A DNA stretch of 64,000 bases, taken from NCBI GenBank assembly GCA_963556145.1, contig OY744472.1, forward strand, positions 1,736,001 through 1,800,000. The letters run 5' to 3'. The DNA is from Hygrocybe punicea. Its lineage: Eukaryota > Basidiomycota > Agaricomycetes > Agaricales > Hygrophoraceae. Position numbers and translations under genes: made by a program. Positions 34,064 through 46,102 of the stretch are shown here, piece by piece. Under the pieces are notes generated by a model. That model was not told the origin of the DNA. It was given only the letters and a program-made list of their open reading frames with translations, and made no database searches. Position 1 is the stretch's first letter. Every line of letters begins with the position of its first letter.

Positions 34064-35131
34064 TCGTCGTCGTCATTGTCCATCGTTGTGGGGCTGCCAG
34101 CTTGGTGGTGGTTGGTAGGAGTGCCTACAAAAGGGTTAGTGACTGAGGAAGAAATGATAATGGAAGTAAGACCTGCCTATTTGCCTCGAACGCTTGTGTT
34201 CGAGGCTTTTCAGAGTTGGTTGTCGGTGGCTGAGAATAAATTTCAGTGACTAAAACGAAAAGTTGCTGAATCGGCATATGAGTGAAAACTTTCGTTCGGG
34301 AGTGAAAAATACATACCTGCGGACATCGGTTCGGTGGTTCTGAACCGCTCATGAACCGTTTCAACAACCCGGGGGTTGCCTGAACTCCGAACTGGACCCG
34401 GGGTTCAGTTCAGCCCAAGGTGCTGGACTGAACCAAACTTCTGGTTTGGTTTGGAGTTCGAACCGGGTTCGGATCGGTTCTGAACCGAACTTTGGCAGCA
34501 CTAGTTGTTTGCCAGTCATATTTTCGAGCCCTTGCAGCAGCACCACGGGCATTGAGTAGCAGTTGGGCAAGCTCAAGCTGTGCACTCATCAGAGTCCTGG
34601 TACATCGCATTCAGCATTTGACAAGTAGATATCTGACAGTGTACTTCAATGGTATTTTTGTTCATGTCACTATCACGTGCCGGATACCTACACCCGCTCG
34701 ACCGAATGTCACCAGATGTTCTACAGCATACCATTGCAAGTGTTTTCGACACTCTGCTCGCAGTGCTCGGCTTCATCTGTCTCGCTGTATAGAACGTCTG
34801 GGGATGAGACTACCTGCTGCTCTGTTGTCTCTGTTGTCCTCACTAGTGTTGCCACAGCTCGGCCAGCCGGTCCGCCTGCTGTGACTATGGCTACTATAGC
34901 GGCCGCAGCAATGATCTCGGTGTCACATGACGTGGATGGTTATGGATGAACCCTATCTCATCTTAGGTCCTGAAAACTATTAACTGCCAACAGAGTCTCC
35001 GCATTCAAAAAACCATGTCACATGAACACACATGCCCTGAGATGGTCACCGGGTACCTTTGGTGATGGTCTGCAGTGCGTGGTTGCTTCCAGGGTGTATT
35101 ACATCCAATAACAGCCTGCACTGGCATTTCG

Positions 35132-37510
35132 ATGGCGAGCCAACTAGCACTGGTAACTCAAACTTCCGTTTTCCCATATAACTGCTCTCAGACGCTCAAC
35201 ACGCTGTTTAGGCCATCGCTACGTTTCTTTTTGGATATATTTTAATGAGAATAGCAAATTCCCTGCGTGCGGCTCTTGTAAGGAGATGCATACAGCCCGA
35301 GAGCGCACTCACAAGTTAAACAGGTTTTGTGGTCTTTACCGGCTTCCCATGTACCGTTCCAACCATTCGCGCTGCCTGGCTCCTTAATACCTACTTTCGG
35401 GTGGCATGCAGGCTTGAGTGTTACTTGGAAATGGCGAGAATATCGTGAGTTCTCGTTTCTTTGACTCGTAACCTACTCATCTATCTGTAGTATATTCTAA
35501 AAACGAGACCTGTTCCATTATCCCTTTTTTATCGGGTATTCCGGTCGTCTATACTTCGAATATCGATGTTGTTAGACAAGTCGTTGCTGGGGGTTATAAG
35601 TCCAATTTCGTTAAGCCTGAAGTTGCACATCGTGGCCTTATGTACGTCGAATTCATTTCATTAGACTTCAATTCAACTGAAATCCCACTCCACAGTACGT
35701 GGGGCATGAATCTAGTTGCAAGAAAGTATCTTTCCAAATGATTGGTTTCTTGTCTTGCTAATCTTGGTACATTTATACAGGTGAAGGCGAAGTATGGAGG
35801 AAACATAGGCGGGTAATGGGTCCTGCTTTCAATATCAAGACGTACAGTTTTCTACTGCACTTTTGCCGATCGATTTCTTCATCACTGAAAATAGGTATCA
35901 ACTGGTGTGGGAAAAAACCGCACAAAGCTACTATGAAATGATCGATTGCGAGGGTTGGGATCGTGCCAATTTCGTTGACGTTCCAGTGGTGCAAAAATTG
36001 ACGTTAAAGGTGGGAATTATGACTTTTGGCTAGGACTTACGCACTGAATGCTTACTCAGCTTGCTCTTCTTATTTTAACAACGTGTGGCCTTGGCATTAC
36101 ATCCCATTGGGAGACACCACCAAAAAAGACCGATGACAACAAATGACCTTGTGGGAATCCCTCAGCCTCTTAATGGGTGCGATCATGTTTACGATCTCCG
36201 CACCAAATTGGACCTACAAATTACCGATAAAATGGTACGCTCCACCATTTGGTTGTCAAATTTCTGATCTTCACAGAATTCGATAATTAGGATTAAAAAG
36301 CAAATGCACTCGTTGGGCAGTATATGTACACCGAAATAGCTAAGCGCAAGTCTGGCCAGCGACTTGTCGAAGAGATTGGCGAGGTCAGCCATATGCGCAC
36401 AGATGTACTCAGTTCGCCCCTCGATTCAATTGAAACGGAAGGAAAGTTGCATTTGGATGAGTCGGAACTAGTGGGTGCACCCATTATCTTCTCCCTGTTA
36501 TCACTCTTAATCCCTGCCATCGGTTTTTTTGCTGTAAAGTTGGGTAACATGTATGTAATGCTCATTGCTGGACACGGTAGGCAGGGTTGCTTGTTGTTGA
36601 ACTTGCTCAGATACTAAAATCAATACAGAGACGACTGCTTCCACGCTTGGGGCGTCGTTAGCACTCATGGCTTTGCACCAAGACATCCAGGATGAGGTTC
36701 TAGAGCAAATCATTTCAGTGGTAGGATATGGCCGTGAGCCGGTATGACTATCATGCGTGTGTTTTGTTCTGGTTTGACTATATTCGCTGCTGTAGGCATT
36801 CCAGGACTACTCGAAGCTGAACAAAGTACTAGCTGTGTTTTACGAAGCGTTACGCATGTACCGTGCGTACCGCAACCATTTCTTCTTTCAGGCAATTCCT
36901 AAATTGGGATATGTAGCCCCGTTGTATGTAGTACTTCGTGAGGCAACAGAGGATACTGTGTTGGCTATTCCCAAGCCGGTGGGACAAGATGGGACTTTCA
37001 GTGTGCCTGTACCCAAAGGAACTTATGTTCGTCCCTCTCTAGGTTTTTGTCAAATATAAACTTAGCTTTCCGTGAAATAGGTAATTGTTGATTGGATTGG
37101 CGTTAGTGAGTGAAGAGCGATATACTGGAGTTCTCAGACAACTAAAAACGGAACCCTAGATTATAACCCCAGGTACTTCGAGGATCCACACAAATTCAAG
37201 CCGTCTCGGTGGTACGATCAATCGAGCCATGAGTTAATGGCCGCCTTCAGCCTCGGTACCGTCCAGATTTTAATGCCGTATCTTCCTACTGAAGACTGCG
37301 ACATCTAGGTCCTCGAACTTGTATAGGACGAACCTTCTCGACCATAGAGAATGTGTGTTTCCTCACAGGGGATACCGGGTGGAGCCATTGTTGCAGATGG
37401 GAGAGAATTTGGGAGAATGGCGTCGACGTGTTTTCGATATGAAGATGACGTTACGTCTGAAACTAACATCGTTGCGATTCACGGCGCGTTCTCAAGTGTC
37501 GAATAGTTGA
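35132..37510 (+). CDS. Cytochrome P450 monooxygenase (P450 A)
   Basis: The start ATG 35132 and a 59-base first intron give the ER anchor MASQLALAIATFLFGYILMR. Then come VPFQPFALPGSLIPTFGW (35353), IPVVYTSNIDVVRQVVAGG (35540), GEVWRKHRRVMGPAFN (35785), the I-helix AGH plus ETTAST split by an intron (about 36565-36640), K-helix ExxR in YEALRMYRA (36840), and FEDPHKFKPSRW (37180). The heme loop FSLGPRTCIGRTFSTIE is recovered by splicing at about 37247-37305, so the axial Cys is present. Near 37365 the frame moves before YRVEPLLQMGENLGEWRRR, implying a small deletion in the last exon; as read, the protein would end about 37440. Substrate is unknown. It faces the CYP63-like gene in the same direction. 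Confidence 0.8.
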
Positions 37511-38977
37511 AGTGTTCGGTCATGTCAATTTGTACTGGATTACATGTATACTTCTTCTCTGCTTGCTTTGTGCTCCATATAACTGTTTTATTCTAAGTCG
37601 ACAATGTCACAACTCTTTACAATGAGTCGAAAGGTGTTTTCCTGATGGCCTTAGAAAATTTAAACGAATTACCGTAACTCCATCGTTAGGCCCGCCGGAC
37701 CTACGACTACTTTAATATGCGGCTTCCAGGTGATATCCCTCGTGTTGCATTGGAAGGAGAGAAGAGTGTTTGGAAAGGTTCTTACCAAACTGGAATGGTT
37801 GAAACGATACGGCGTCGAGACGATTGCGTGCATCCCCGGCTATTTAATCACATCAGAACCATGGCAGTGAAACCACCGGAAATGCGCCAAGTTCTGCTGC
37901 TGCTTGTGGACGGCGATACTTTTCCAATGCTGGCGCAGAACTTAGACAATGGTTGTTGGTCGTTGGTTAGTGTTCGTCGTACGAAACTGGGCAGGCGTAG
38001 AAGTTGTACCAGGCGGTATCTGAACTCGAGATTGGCCGGTTCTAGAAGCCGTCCAAGACCGCCAAGAGGTCGGGAAGTTGAAAGCGGAAGGCCGCAAGCT
38101 TTGTGAAAATTGTCTACAAAATAAATTCAGACCTCTGGCATGAGCGGATTCGCTGAACGACTGTAACACGATTCTGCGTGAGGACAACTCCAACTTGAAA
38201 GCAAGGTAATAACGACCAGCAACAGCCCAAGCTGGGAAAAGCATGTTCATCGTTCCAACGCATGATGATGGTCAGTTGATGGTCCCACCATCGAAATTGT
38301 CCAAAAAGAATCTGGTGACGCATACCAGTATGGACTAGACCGTAGCTGACTCACCCCTTCCTTGTCGGCGCTCCCATCGTTGTCAGCACCACTGATCCCG
38401 AATGCAACCGTAGCCGATCTAGGCCTTGTCTGCACCTGGAGTTATATCCCTATCTAGAATAACGTGGAGGTTACAAAGGCAAGCATTTCCTAAACCAGGT
38501 GGGTCCGGGGAAATTTCTCGCAACAACCGTGTGTATCATTCCCGAGCAAATGAAGAACACAATTTCTCTCGTAAACCTCTCCCGGTCGGTGAAGAGCCGT
38601 ACAGCAAATTAACATTACGGCAAGGTTTACGGTACCGCGGTGTCTGGACACCCGTAGCCATATCTTTCCGGTGCGTGTGCCACCTGAAATCACAACATCG
38701 GGCAAGAATAGAGAGCGACACTTCAAGCTTCAAGTTCAGTTGAACCAGAAGTCGTACCCGATGCCCGAGCCCAACCAAGAGTGGATCTGACATGCTGACT
38801 GTAATTATCCATCTGTGCCAGTCAGCACTTGATACTCCAACCGCTCGTGAAACGAATATCGAACGACGGTATCCCCTTCGTCCGCCGGCAAATGCCTGGA
38901 CCGGCACTGTTTAAATGGCCACAAGTCTGGGGAAGTGATGTCTACGGAATTCTTCCAGACACCAGTCTACACTTGAG
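37511..38977. other. Intergenic stretch, no supported gene
   Basis: A 129-codon plus frame (37717-38106) and a 123-codon minus frame (38907-38536) have no motif I recognise and no consistent splice context. The interval contains the promoter of the CYP63-like gene. Confidence 0.4.
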
Positions 38978-41690
38978 ATGGACTTCTCCCCCGGGGTCCT
39001 GTACTTCCTTCGCTGTTCACCCCGTCTCCTGATCCCTCCCGGGTTTGTCTACGTCCTGCACACTATATATCGCACCCATTTCCAGACAGATATTCCCACA
39101 TATGCGGTTCTCTTCTTTTGTCTTCTGTCTCTGCCTGCCACCTTCATTTTGACCATTCTCTATCGTGATCATGTCAATGCAAGACAAGCTGCGGCCTGCG
39201 GTGCTGTGCTGCCGCCTATGGTCAAAGGCAGATGGCCTGGCGGTCTGGACCTTCTGGCTGCAATGGTGGAGGATTTCAAAGTTGGCTACCCAGGTGAGCA
39301 CCTCCTCTTGCATCTTACTTTACACCCTGGATCTGAATACTCGAAAGGCGACTCGCTGTTGGGATGGTGCCAAGACTACGGCAATACTTACAACACACAA
39401 ATCATGTTTGAGAATCGTGTATGTACCCCTTCATACGCATTATCTATTCTCTGACTCCACGGTCAGATTTTCACTTGCGAGCCAGAATATATCAAAGTAT
39501 TTATCAACCAAATCATTTATGACACCTGCTGACAACTTTTCAGGCCATTCTCGCAACTCAATTCGATTCCTTCGAGAGGGGTATGGAAGTTTACTAATCA
39601 ACATTTGTGCGCAGACTTTGTTGAATGCCGTGCTTAGGCCCAGAAGCTCTTAGCCGGAATCGATCGCTACTTGGAACAGGTGTTTTCAACTCTGATGGTG
39701 GGTATTGATATTCCCTCCGTAATGACCTTAATTCATCGTCTGTTGATCTCAGGTGATATGTGGAAGTACGTTGTATCCTTGAGTTGAAGCCCCCGATGTT
39801 TATGACTTTTGTGGCTAGGTTCCACAGAGCAATTACCCGACCCTTCTTTAGCAAGGAGCGCATCAGCGACTTCGACATCTTTGAGCGTCACACCGTGGAC
39901 GCCATTGATCAACTGAAGGCAAGATTGGAACAGGGATATCCGGTTGACTTTCAAGTAAGGCCTCATCTTCTCAGGATTCCAGTTGTGACCGCTGATTAAC
40001 GATTTGCTAACTAGGACTTGGTTTCTCGTTTCACCCTAGATTCTGCCACAGATTTCCTGTTTGGCAAGGATGTCCGCTCTCTCTCCGCCGGTCTGCCCTA
40101 TCCGTCGTCCACAACTTCGGAGCAATCGTCGCCTTCCAACAATCACCCCGCCAACTTGTTCGCTCATGCTTTTCTCGAAGCGCAACGAATAACTGCTCTT
40201 CGTACACGGTATGGTCACAACTGGCCTCTAGCGGAGTTTTGGGCAGACAAGGTCAAGAAGTACAGAGCCGTGATCGACAAGTACATTGACCCCATTCTGG
40301 ACGAGGCAGTTTTAAAAAACTTGGTGACGAAACAGAGTGGCGGAGATATCGAGCAGGCAAGTTTCCCACACAACAAGGAGGTAGAGGGTGGGACATTGTT
40401 AGATTATTTAGCTAAGCAAACGGAAGGTACGGTTTGTAACTCTTTCTTTGAAGGCACCCAGCGCTCATCTGCTTTAATAGACATTACCATAATCAGGGAT
40501 GAGATACTGAATATCATGATTGCCGGTCGTGATACGGTGAGCACAATACTTTCCCTGATAGTGCGTCCGTCAAAATAATATTTTGAACACCTCTGAAGAC
40601 CGCCGCAACGCTGACTTTTGCAATTTATATGCTTGCGGAACATCCAGCTATCTTACAGCGCCTTCGCAAGGAAATATTGTCCAGGGTCGGCAGTTCCAGC
40701 CGACCGACTTATGAAGATTTACGGGAGATGAGATTCCTGAGAGCGGTGATTAATGGTTCGTAACATTTATTCCTGGAGTCGTCCAACCATCTAATCTTCT
40801 CCAACGAAACATCAGAGACGCTTAGGCTGTATCCTCCTGTGTAAGTGAATATAAATCACCTTTCTGCTTATGTTTTCTCACCGGATGTCCTAATTGTACA
40901 TAGACCTTTCAACGTCAGGTACGGTGCCATCTTCTTCACTATTTATTTGCTTTAAAATTTTTCATTTATTTGCAGGACATCTTCCAAAGCTACGGTCTGG
41001 CCTTCCAAGGCACCGGGAGGAAAACCTTTTTATATACCCGCCCATACCAGGTCAGCATGGGAGTTCCATCTTTGGTCACGTCCAACTCATCTGCTCGACA
41101 ACAGGACGCCATATAGCGTCTTTCTTATGCACCGCCGAACAGACTTGTGGGGACCCGATGGTGAGCTTGCTTTGCGCCATTCATGTATGCGCATACTGAT
41201 TACTTTATTTGCTTCGCTAGCTCTTGAGTTTGACCCGGATAGATTTTTGGATGAACGGCTGAGGAAATATTTGACGCCAAACCCCTTTATCTTCCTGCCT
41301 TTCAACGCTGGCCCCCGAATATGTCTCGGTCAGCAAGTAGGCATTCGATACCTTCTATCCAACCCCCCCATTTGACAAATCTCTTCTCAGTTCGCATACA
41401 ATGAGACAGCCTTTTTTATAGTCCGTCTGCTGCAGAGCGTTTCATCGATCAAACTCGCACCAGACGCCCAACCCCCAGCCTCACAACCGCCTGCCAGCTG
41501 GGCTGAAGTTGGAGGAGAGTACAAAAGTAAAGAGAAGATATGGCCTAAGTCACACTTGACCATATATGCATCCGTTAGTGCCTTTCTTAGTGGTAATCAT
41601 GACCAACCAACCAACCATTGACCACCTCTCATTGTGTAGGAGGGATTGTGGGTGAGGATGGAGCAAGATAACGTTGTCCAATCTGTATGA
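38978..41690 (+). CDS. Cytochrome P450, CYP63-like (P450 B)
   Basis: CYP63 enzymes hydroxylate alkanes, fatty acids and aromatics in wood-decay fungi. The protein starts [13 protein letters not shown] and has two N-terminal hydrophobic segments (residues about 15-65). Then come [30 protein letters not shown] joined to [19 protein letters not shown], the I-helix AGRDTT (40533 plus 40603), K-helix ETLRLYPP (about 40815-40838), [11 protein letters not shown] (41228), and heme loop [17 protein letters not shown] (41295-41400). The last exon ends at TGA 41688-41690. At least ten short introns are needed. The stretch 39585-39660 does not read cleanly between exons and may hide a lesion or a misplaced splice site. 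Family assignment is from memory of the motif pattern. Confidence 0.85.
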
Positions 41691-43684
41691 TTATTATCTA
41701 ACGCCAAACTGTGTACTACATGATTCAACCCCGACCTTGACATTCATGTAAATCTTTTACAAATGTAATCAACTAGCCTCAGAGGACCGCGTTCTCGTGA
41801 CACCTACGTTCAAGACATTACCGAGATAGTTCGCTCCTCACTTCCCAGGCATCAACCTTATTCCAATTATTGTGGATGTACAAAACCACGAACAACCCAA
41901 GGGTCGGCAGCGTCTATAAGACCGATTTGAAGAGTAGTTCCAGCATTTGTTCCCCTCGCACAAACAAAGATGTGAGGGCCAACGGTATCAGATTACGCCG
42001 GACATCTGGCGACAATGCCGAAAGGCGTTGATGAGAAGACCCGAGACGAGGTGAATATATCACGTGCACGCAGGGGTATTATACACGCAAGCTTCAAGCC
42101 GAAAACAGCGGTTCAGACATGGAGTATGCACCTACAAAATATGATCAATCAACCTATTCGACAATCAGAATGAGGAATGCAAAAAAAATAATCAGAAAAG
42201 CCGTTGTTTTCATTTCCCTCGCCCGATGTCAGAAAGTTCGGACCGGCATGCTGGTTCCAGTACGCAACAAGCACACACGCCTCACAAGTGAGTGACAAAA
42301 GCCTTCAGCAGCGGACGACGTAGTAATCAACGAATGGATGAACTTGGTTTCGTCCCATAAACGTTCGGCAAGAAGAATCTGCTTACATCCGTTTATCTGA
42401 AAAGGAAGATACAGATCCTCATCAGCATATGAGGAATCGTATATAAAAGCAGTAGGCAGAAGAATTCAGAAACGATTGTTTAGGTTGTCCACAAGAGGTT
42501 TTTTTGGCCTCTGATTCGGAAGCAGAACTGAAAGTTCGGTCATCACAGAGAGAAAGATAGAACAGTGCAGTCATACAGGCAACACCTACCAGTAGCGTTC
42601 AAAGTGTCGATACAAGTTGAAAGTAGTTTTTCATCTGCAGGTGGTTGAAAATTCGAAAAAAAAAATAGGTTCCAGATTGAAGCGGAGCCTGAAAAATATA
42701 TTATGTAAATACATCAACTCAACTTCAAATTTTCGTTGTCTTCACTCTGCATCGTTGTTTGCTTGCATTTCGTGAGTTTTCTTCCTCAGAGGGTTGCTAT
42801 AGCCATGAAGAAATATTCCATCACTCGAGTTGGTGACGTTCATTCGATGATCCTAACTCGCATCATGCATCACCATCGGAGCTTTGTTATTCCTATTACT
42901 TCTTTACTTGAGCGGTGACTATTTGCAACGGCTCGCTGACGGATTCTCATTCAGATCGAGTAGAGCATTATCCTTCGGAACATGTAGCTGTAAGTTCCAG
43001 ATATCCTGCAACCATTCCCCCATACCCAGCGATGCTCACGATAAACAAGCATATGTCTGAATGCATATGAAAGACAAATTATCTTTTTCTGAGGGTTTTC
43101 ACGCTACTAGTACAACTCCTCCATGTGCTAACGCTTCTCTGCCAGTTCTGAAATGATATATAGCCCATCCAGCAATTAGTATTGCTATTGTATAGTGTTG
43201 TGGCTGGGAATTCCAGGTCTGTTACTTCTGCCCAGTGAAAACATTGAGTTCGACAGTGTTCCCGCGAGATCGGTGATTATACAGCTTTCGAATTTTATCT
43301 TTCCGGCCGTCTCGAATTAGGAACGAAGAGGTCGCGAGGCGCTCTAGGAGTTGAAAGACATCGACGCGAGCAGCCACATACTAGTGTTAAGTATGGCTGG
43401 GTCCGTGGAGGTATGTTCGCTTGATAACATGTGGAGTTGAGAAGACATCGATGTAATTCGGGATAAGACGTTCGTTTAGACGCTTGAGTGTACGATCTTG
43501 GTTTCGAAACATCATGCAGGACATGAGAACAATTTTGTAAACAGTCTTAGTACACAACTTCAGATCCATCCGCAGGGCCTATGTAGGAAACGGGAGAGGA
43601 CGCTCGAAATCCCACAGCTGCGAAGGGATGGGTGCCTTGACACTGGTACCGTCAAGAATGTCCGTGTAAGCATAGTAGTGTATT
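41691..43684. other. Intergenic stretch, no supported gene
   Basis: About 2 kb with only short frames (the largest about 60 codons) and several A-runs (42180, 42655). I see no repeat or RNA gene. Confidence 0.5.
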
Positions 43685-45530
43685 TTACATCCTGGAAGGT
43701 GGCTCCGGATAAATGTACACACCAAGAAAAATGAAGAAGGCAACAACACTCCCCCCGGCAAGTGCTGCCGCTCCAGTCCACGCAGTCTTCATCTTGGAGA
43801 CGTCGTCAACGGTAAAGACGAGTTCAGCAAAGGCCCTAGACTGAAGCCCATAGTAACTGCTGCTACAGAAGCATCGGCTAAAGAAATTTCCGCATTGCAT
43901 CAGAGACGTGGCCACAATCCAGCAAAAATTCAAAAACGCCAGCACGTAGCCCGCCGTCGAGAATATCCCAGCGGCACACGTTCGACAGGGCTTTGGGTCC
44001 CGAGGATAATAGGGAGCCAGCAGGCTGGAAGTCAAAAGCATCACCCACACGAGAGTGGAAGCGAATGCATAGATCAGATAGGAACCTGACCGGCAACCGA
44101 AACCTATGCGGAAACGCATTCAGTCAGCTATGCAAAATAACAAAAAGTATTTCAGGAAAGACCTCTCGTTGGAGTGAACAGTGCGAATATCATTGCCGCC
44201 ACTGCTGTACTCCATTGTAAGAAAAGGGCAAGCGCGGAAGCGACAAGGATTCTGGACCGAACACCTCCAGGGCGACTTCGGTGCGCCTCTTCCTGTGCCT
44301 CTTCCCGTGCCCTTTCCTGTGCCTTTTCCTGTGGAGCACACTCCGACGAAAAGGCCTCGTGCACGTCTTCAACTGCTTCGACCCATGACAGGTAGCATGT
44401 ATAACTGAATATCGGTGGGAGACATTCCTTAGCGGAAAACACCGGCACACGCACAGGCGGCAGCAACAGAGCTTGTTCTGGAGCCGTCGTGGGAATACGG
44501 CTTCCAGGCGTGCTGGGGCTGAGATCCCGCATCGGGATAGCGGATGACCCAGGTGTGCTTTCTCTGTCAACTTCGGTTTCCACTGGTGTGTCAACACTTC
44601 TTCGTGATTTGGAGTCGTTTGGTGTTTCAATACTTCGTGATCCGGAATCGTTTGGTGTGCGAACAGTGTCTCGTCCAATGTTCAATGTGTTGTTGGCATG
44701 GATGATGGCAGGAAGGACACGATCGGGATCGCATTTAGGCGAGAACCACAGCCATCCAACGACTACTGGAAGCAACCAGAGCCAGGCTGAACTGATGCCC
44801 TGTCCAACTAGGCCAACACGAGCACTGAGTTCGATACGGGTCGAGGTTTCGGTGAAAGCAGTGAAGGAACCGATAACTGTTAACAAATAGGCCACAATCA
44901 CCCAAAGGATAGAAGTTATGGTGGCCAGCGACCAGGTGTTTGTGTAGTCCAGCTTGTTTGAAAGATCACTCCACCATGTTTCATTCCCGCGAAGAGATGC
45001 CCTTAGACTAACTTTGTCCGAAATCTTCAGAGGTGTCTGTTGAAGACTCCTAAGGGCATGGATGGCGTGTTTGACATCCGCGTGTACCTCCCCGTTTGGA
45101 TTGAGCCCGTCGAACCTTCGAACCAACCAATCCCCACTTAACACTGCCAACGCCAGAGAGTATACAGCCAGTGTTGGAGAACCGATGGTGAGGAAGATGG
45201 AGAGGAAATTAATGTCCGGGCGTCTGCTAAAATGTAGCATAGACATCAGCGCCAGCCACGGTAACAACCACGAGTTGAACTGTTCAGAAAAAGAGGACCA
45301 TCGAAAAGCTTCCGGTCCTGATCCACAGGCGCGGACGCACAGCTCGTATGTTATACCCGTGGCTTCTGAAGAGTTCTTTACTGGATTGCCAAAACCATCC
45401 GTCACTCCATTCGTCACTCCATCGGTTGCCCATAACCCATTTTGTATATCAACCATGCATTGCGTGAGATCTGTCGCGGCGGAAACGCAAGGCACCAGGG
45501 CGGCGAAGAAAAATACGATACAAATCCACT
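43685..45530 (-). CDS. Secreted-pathway multi-pass membrane protein, unknown function
   Basis: The protein opens with a hydrophobic signal-like segment (WICIVFFFAALVPCVSAATD, 45530-45470) and a luminal Cys-containing region. Membrane segments follow around LLPWLALMSML, INFLSIFLTIGSPTLAVYSL, ITSILWVIVAYLLTVIGSF and SSAWLWLLPVVVGWLWF. A Ser/Thr/Pro-rich cytosolic loop (44660-44450) comes next. After an intron (about 44153-44102) are further segments including SYLIYAFASTLVWVMLLTSS and AGGSVVAFFIFLGVYIY. The initiator ATG is not obvious: the open frame begins just after a TTGAACAG acceptor, so the start codon is probably in an upstream exon. The layout resembles a family of uncharacterised agaricomycete membrane proteins. 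Confidence 0.7.
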
Positions 45531-45675
45531 GCCAGTGAATAATGCCTGTTCAAAATCAAAATCAAAACATAAGGATTACTAATAGTAGGTCAGCTCACGT
45601 GCGGGAAATTTTATTAGGACAGGAGGTCTACACAATACTTGTCAGTTTGTGCGAGCAGCAATGGCATGAAACGAC

Positions 45676-45900
45676 TCACAGCAGATACTTCCAGCCCTCG
45701 GGCAGTTTCAGGTTGAAATGGTCATCGACCACCGGTACCTCCAGTTTCAAAGCCGCTGGCCAGGACTCCAACTCGGGACCATCTGCATCGTCCTCGCATT
45801 TCTGTACTGAGATGGGGAAACGAAGGTGCATCTCGAAGAGCGATAGGATGTTGAGAATTGCCAAGGGCCTTCCCAGGTCTTTGTACCCATTGTAATTGGT
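45676..45900 (-). CDS. Possible small gene or exon, unknown
   Basis: The minus strand reads GYKDLGRPLAILNILSLFEM and ends KLPEGWKYLL before TGA. The sequence has the look of a real protein tail (aliphatic, then Pro-rich acidic), but no upstream exon or start could be fixed. It lies between the calcineurin 3' end and the membrane protein gene. Confidence 0.3.
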   Translation of the reverse strand, partial: TNYNGYKDLGRPLAILNILSLFEMHLRFPISVQKCEDDADGPELESWPAALKLEVPVVDDHFNLKLPEGWKYLL

Positions 45901-46102
45901 ATCGGTGCCTTGAAACAGAGGCTCGAGCTCTCAGGCAAGGGTTCAAGGTACATGGGTTCAAGGTACACGACAGAACAGTTCACAGGTTGGTGCCCCTTTG
46001 AGTCCCCAAATATGGCAAGGTCAAATAAGAAATTCATTGAGAATGGGGGACGTTACAGCACTCTTTAATACACATCTCACATATGTCCACATTAATGTAC
46101 AC

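Larger units (their letters stand above)
32443..34503 (+). mobile_element. hAT-like element, family N2, containing a solo-LTR-like insert
   Basis: Left end TAGTGCTACCGAAGTTCAG and right end CTTTGGCAGCACTA form hAT-type inverted ends with GTTCAG-rich subterminal zones. No 8-bp duplication is visible (flanks ACAATGAC and GTTGTTTG), so the two ends may belong to different copies. The interior has two palindromes (32738-32790, 32876-32928), GGC/TTG simple repeats, and a 793-bp LTR-like insert. Confidence 0.6.

Noticed and set aside
37240..37310. Loss of the heme-binding Cys in P450 A
   Set aside because: Splicing a GT-AG intron from about 37257 restores FSLGPRTCIG.
42736..42918. Small frame in the 41.7-43.7k intergenic region
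   Set aside because: About 60 codons, no motif and no splice context.
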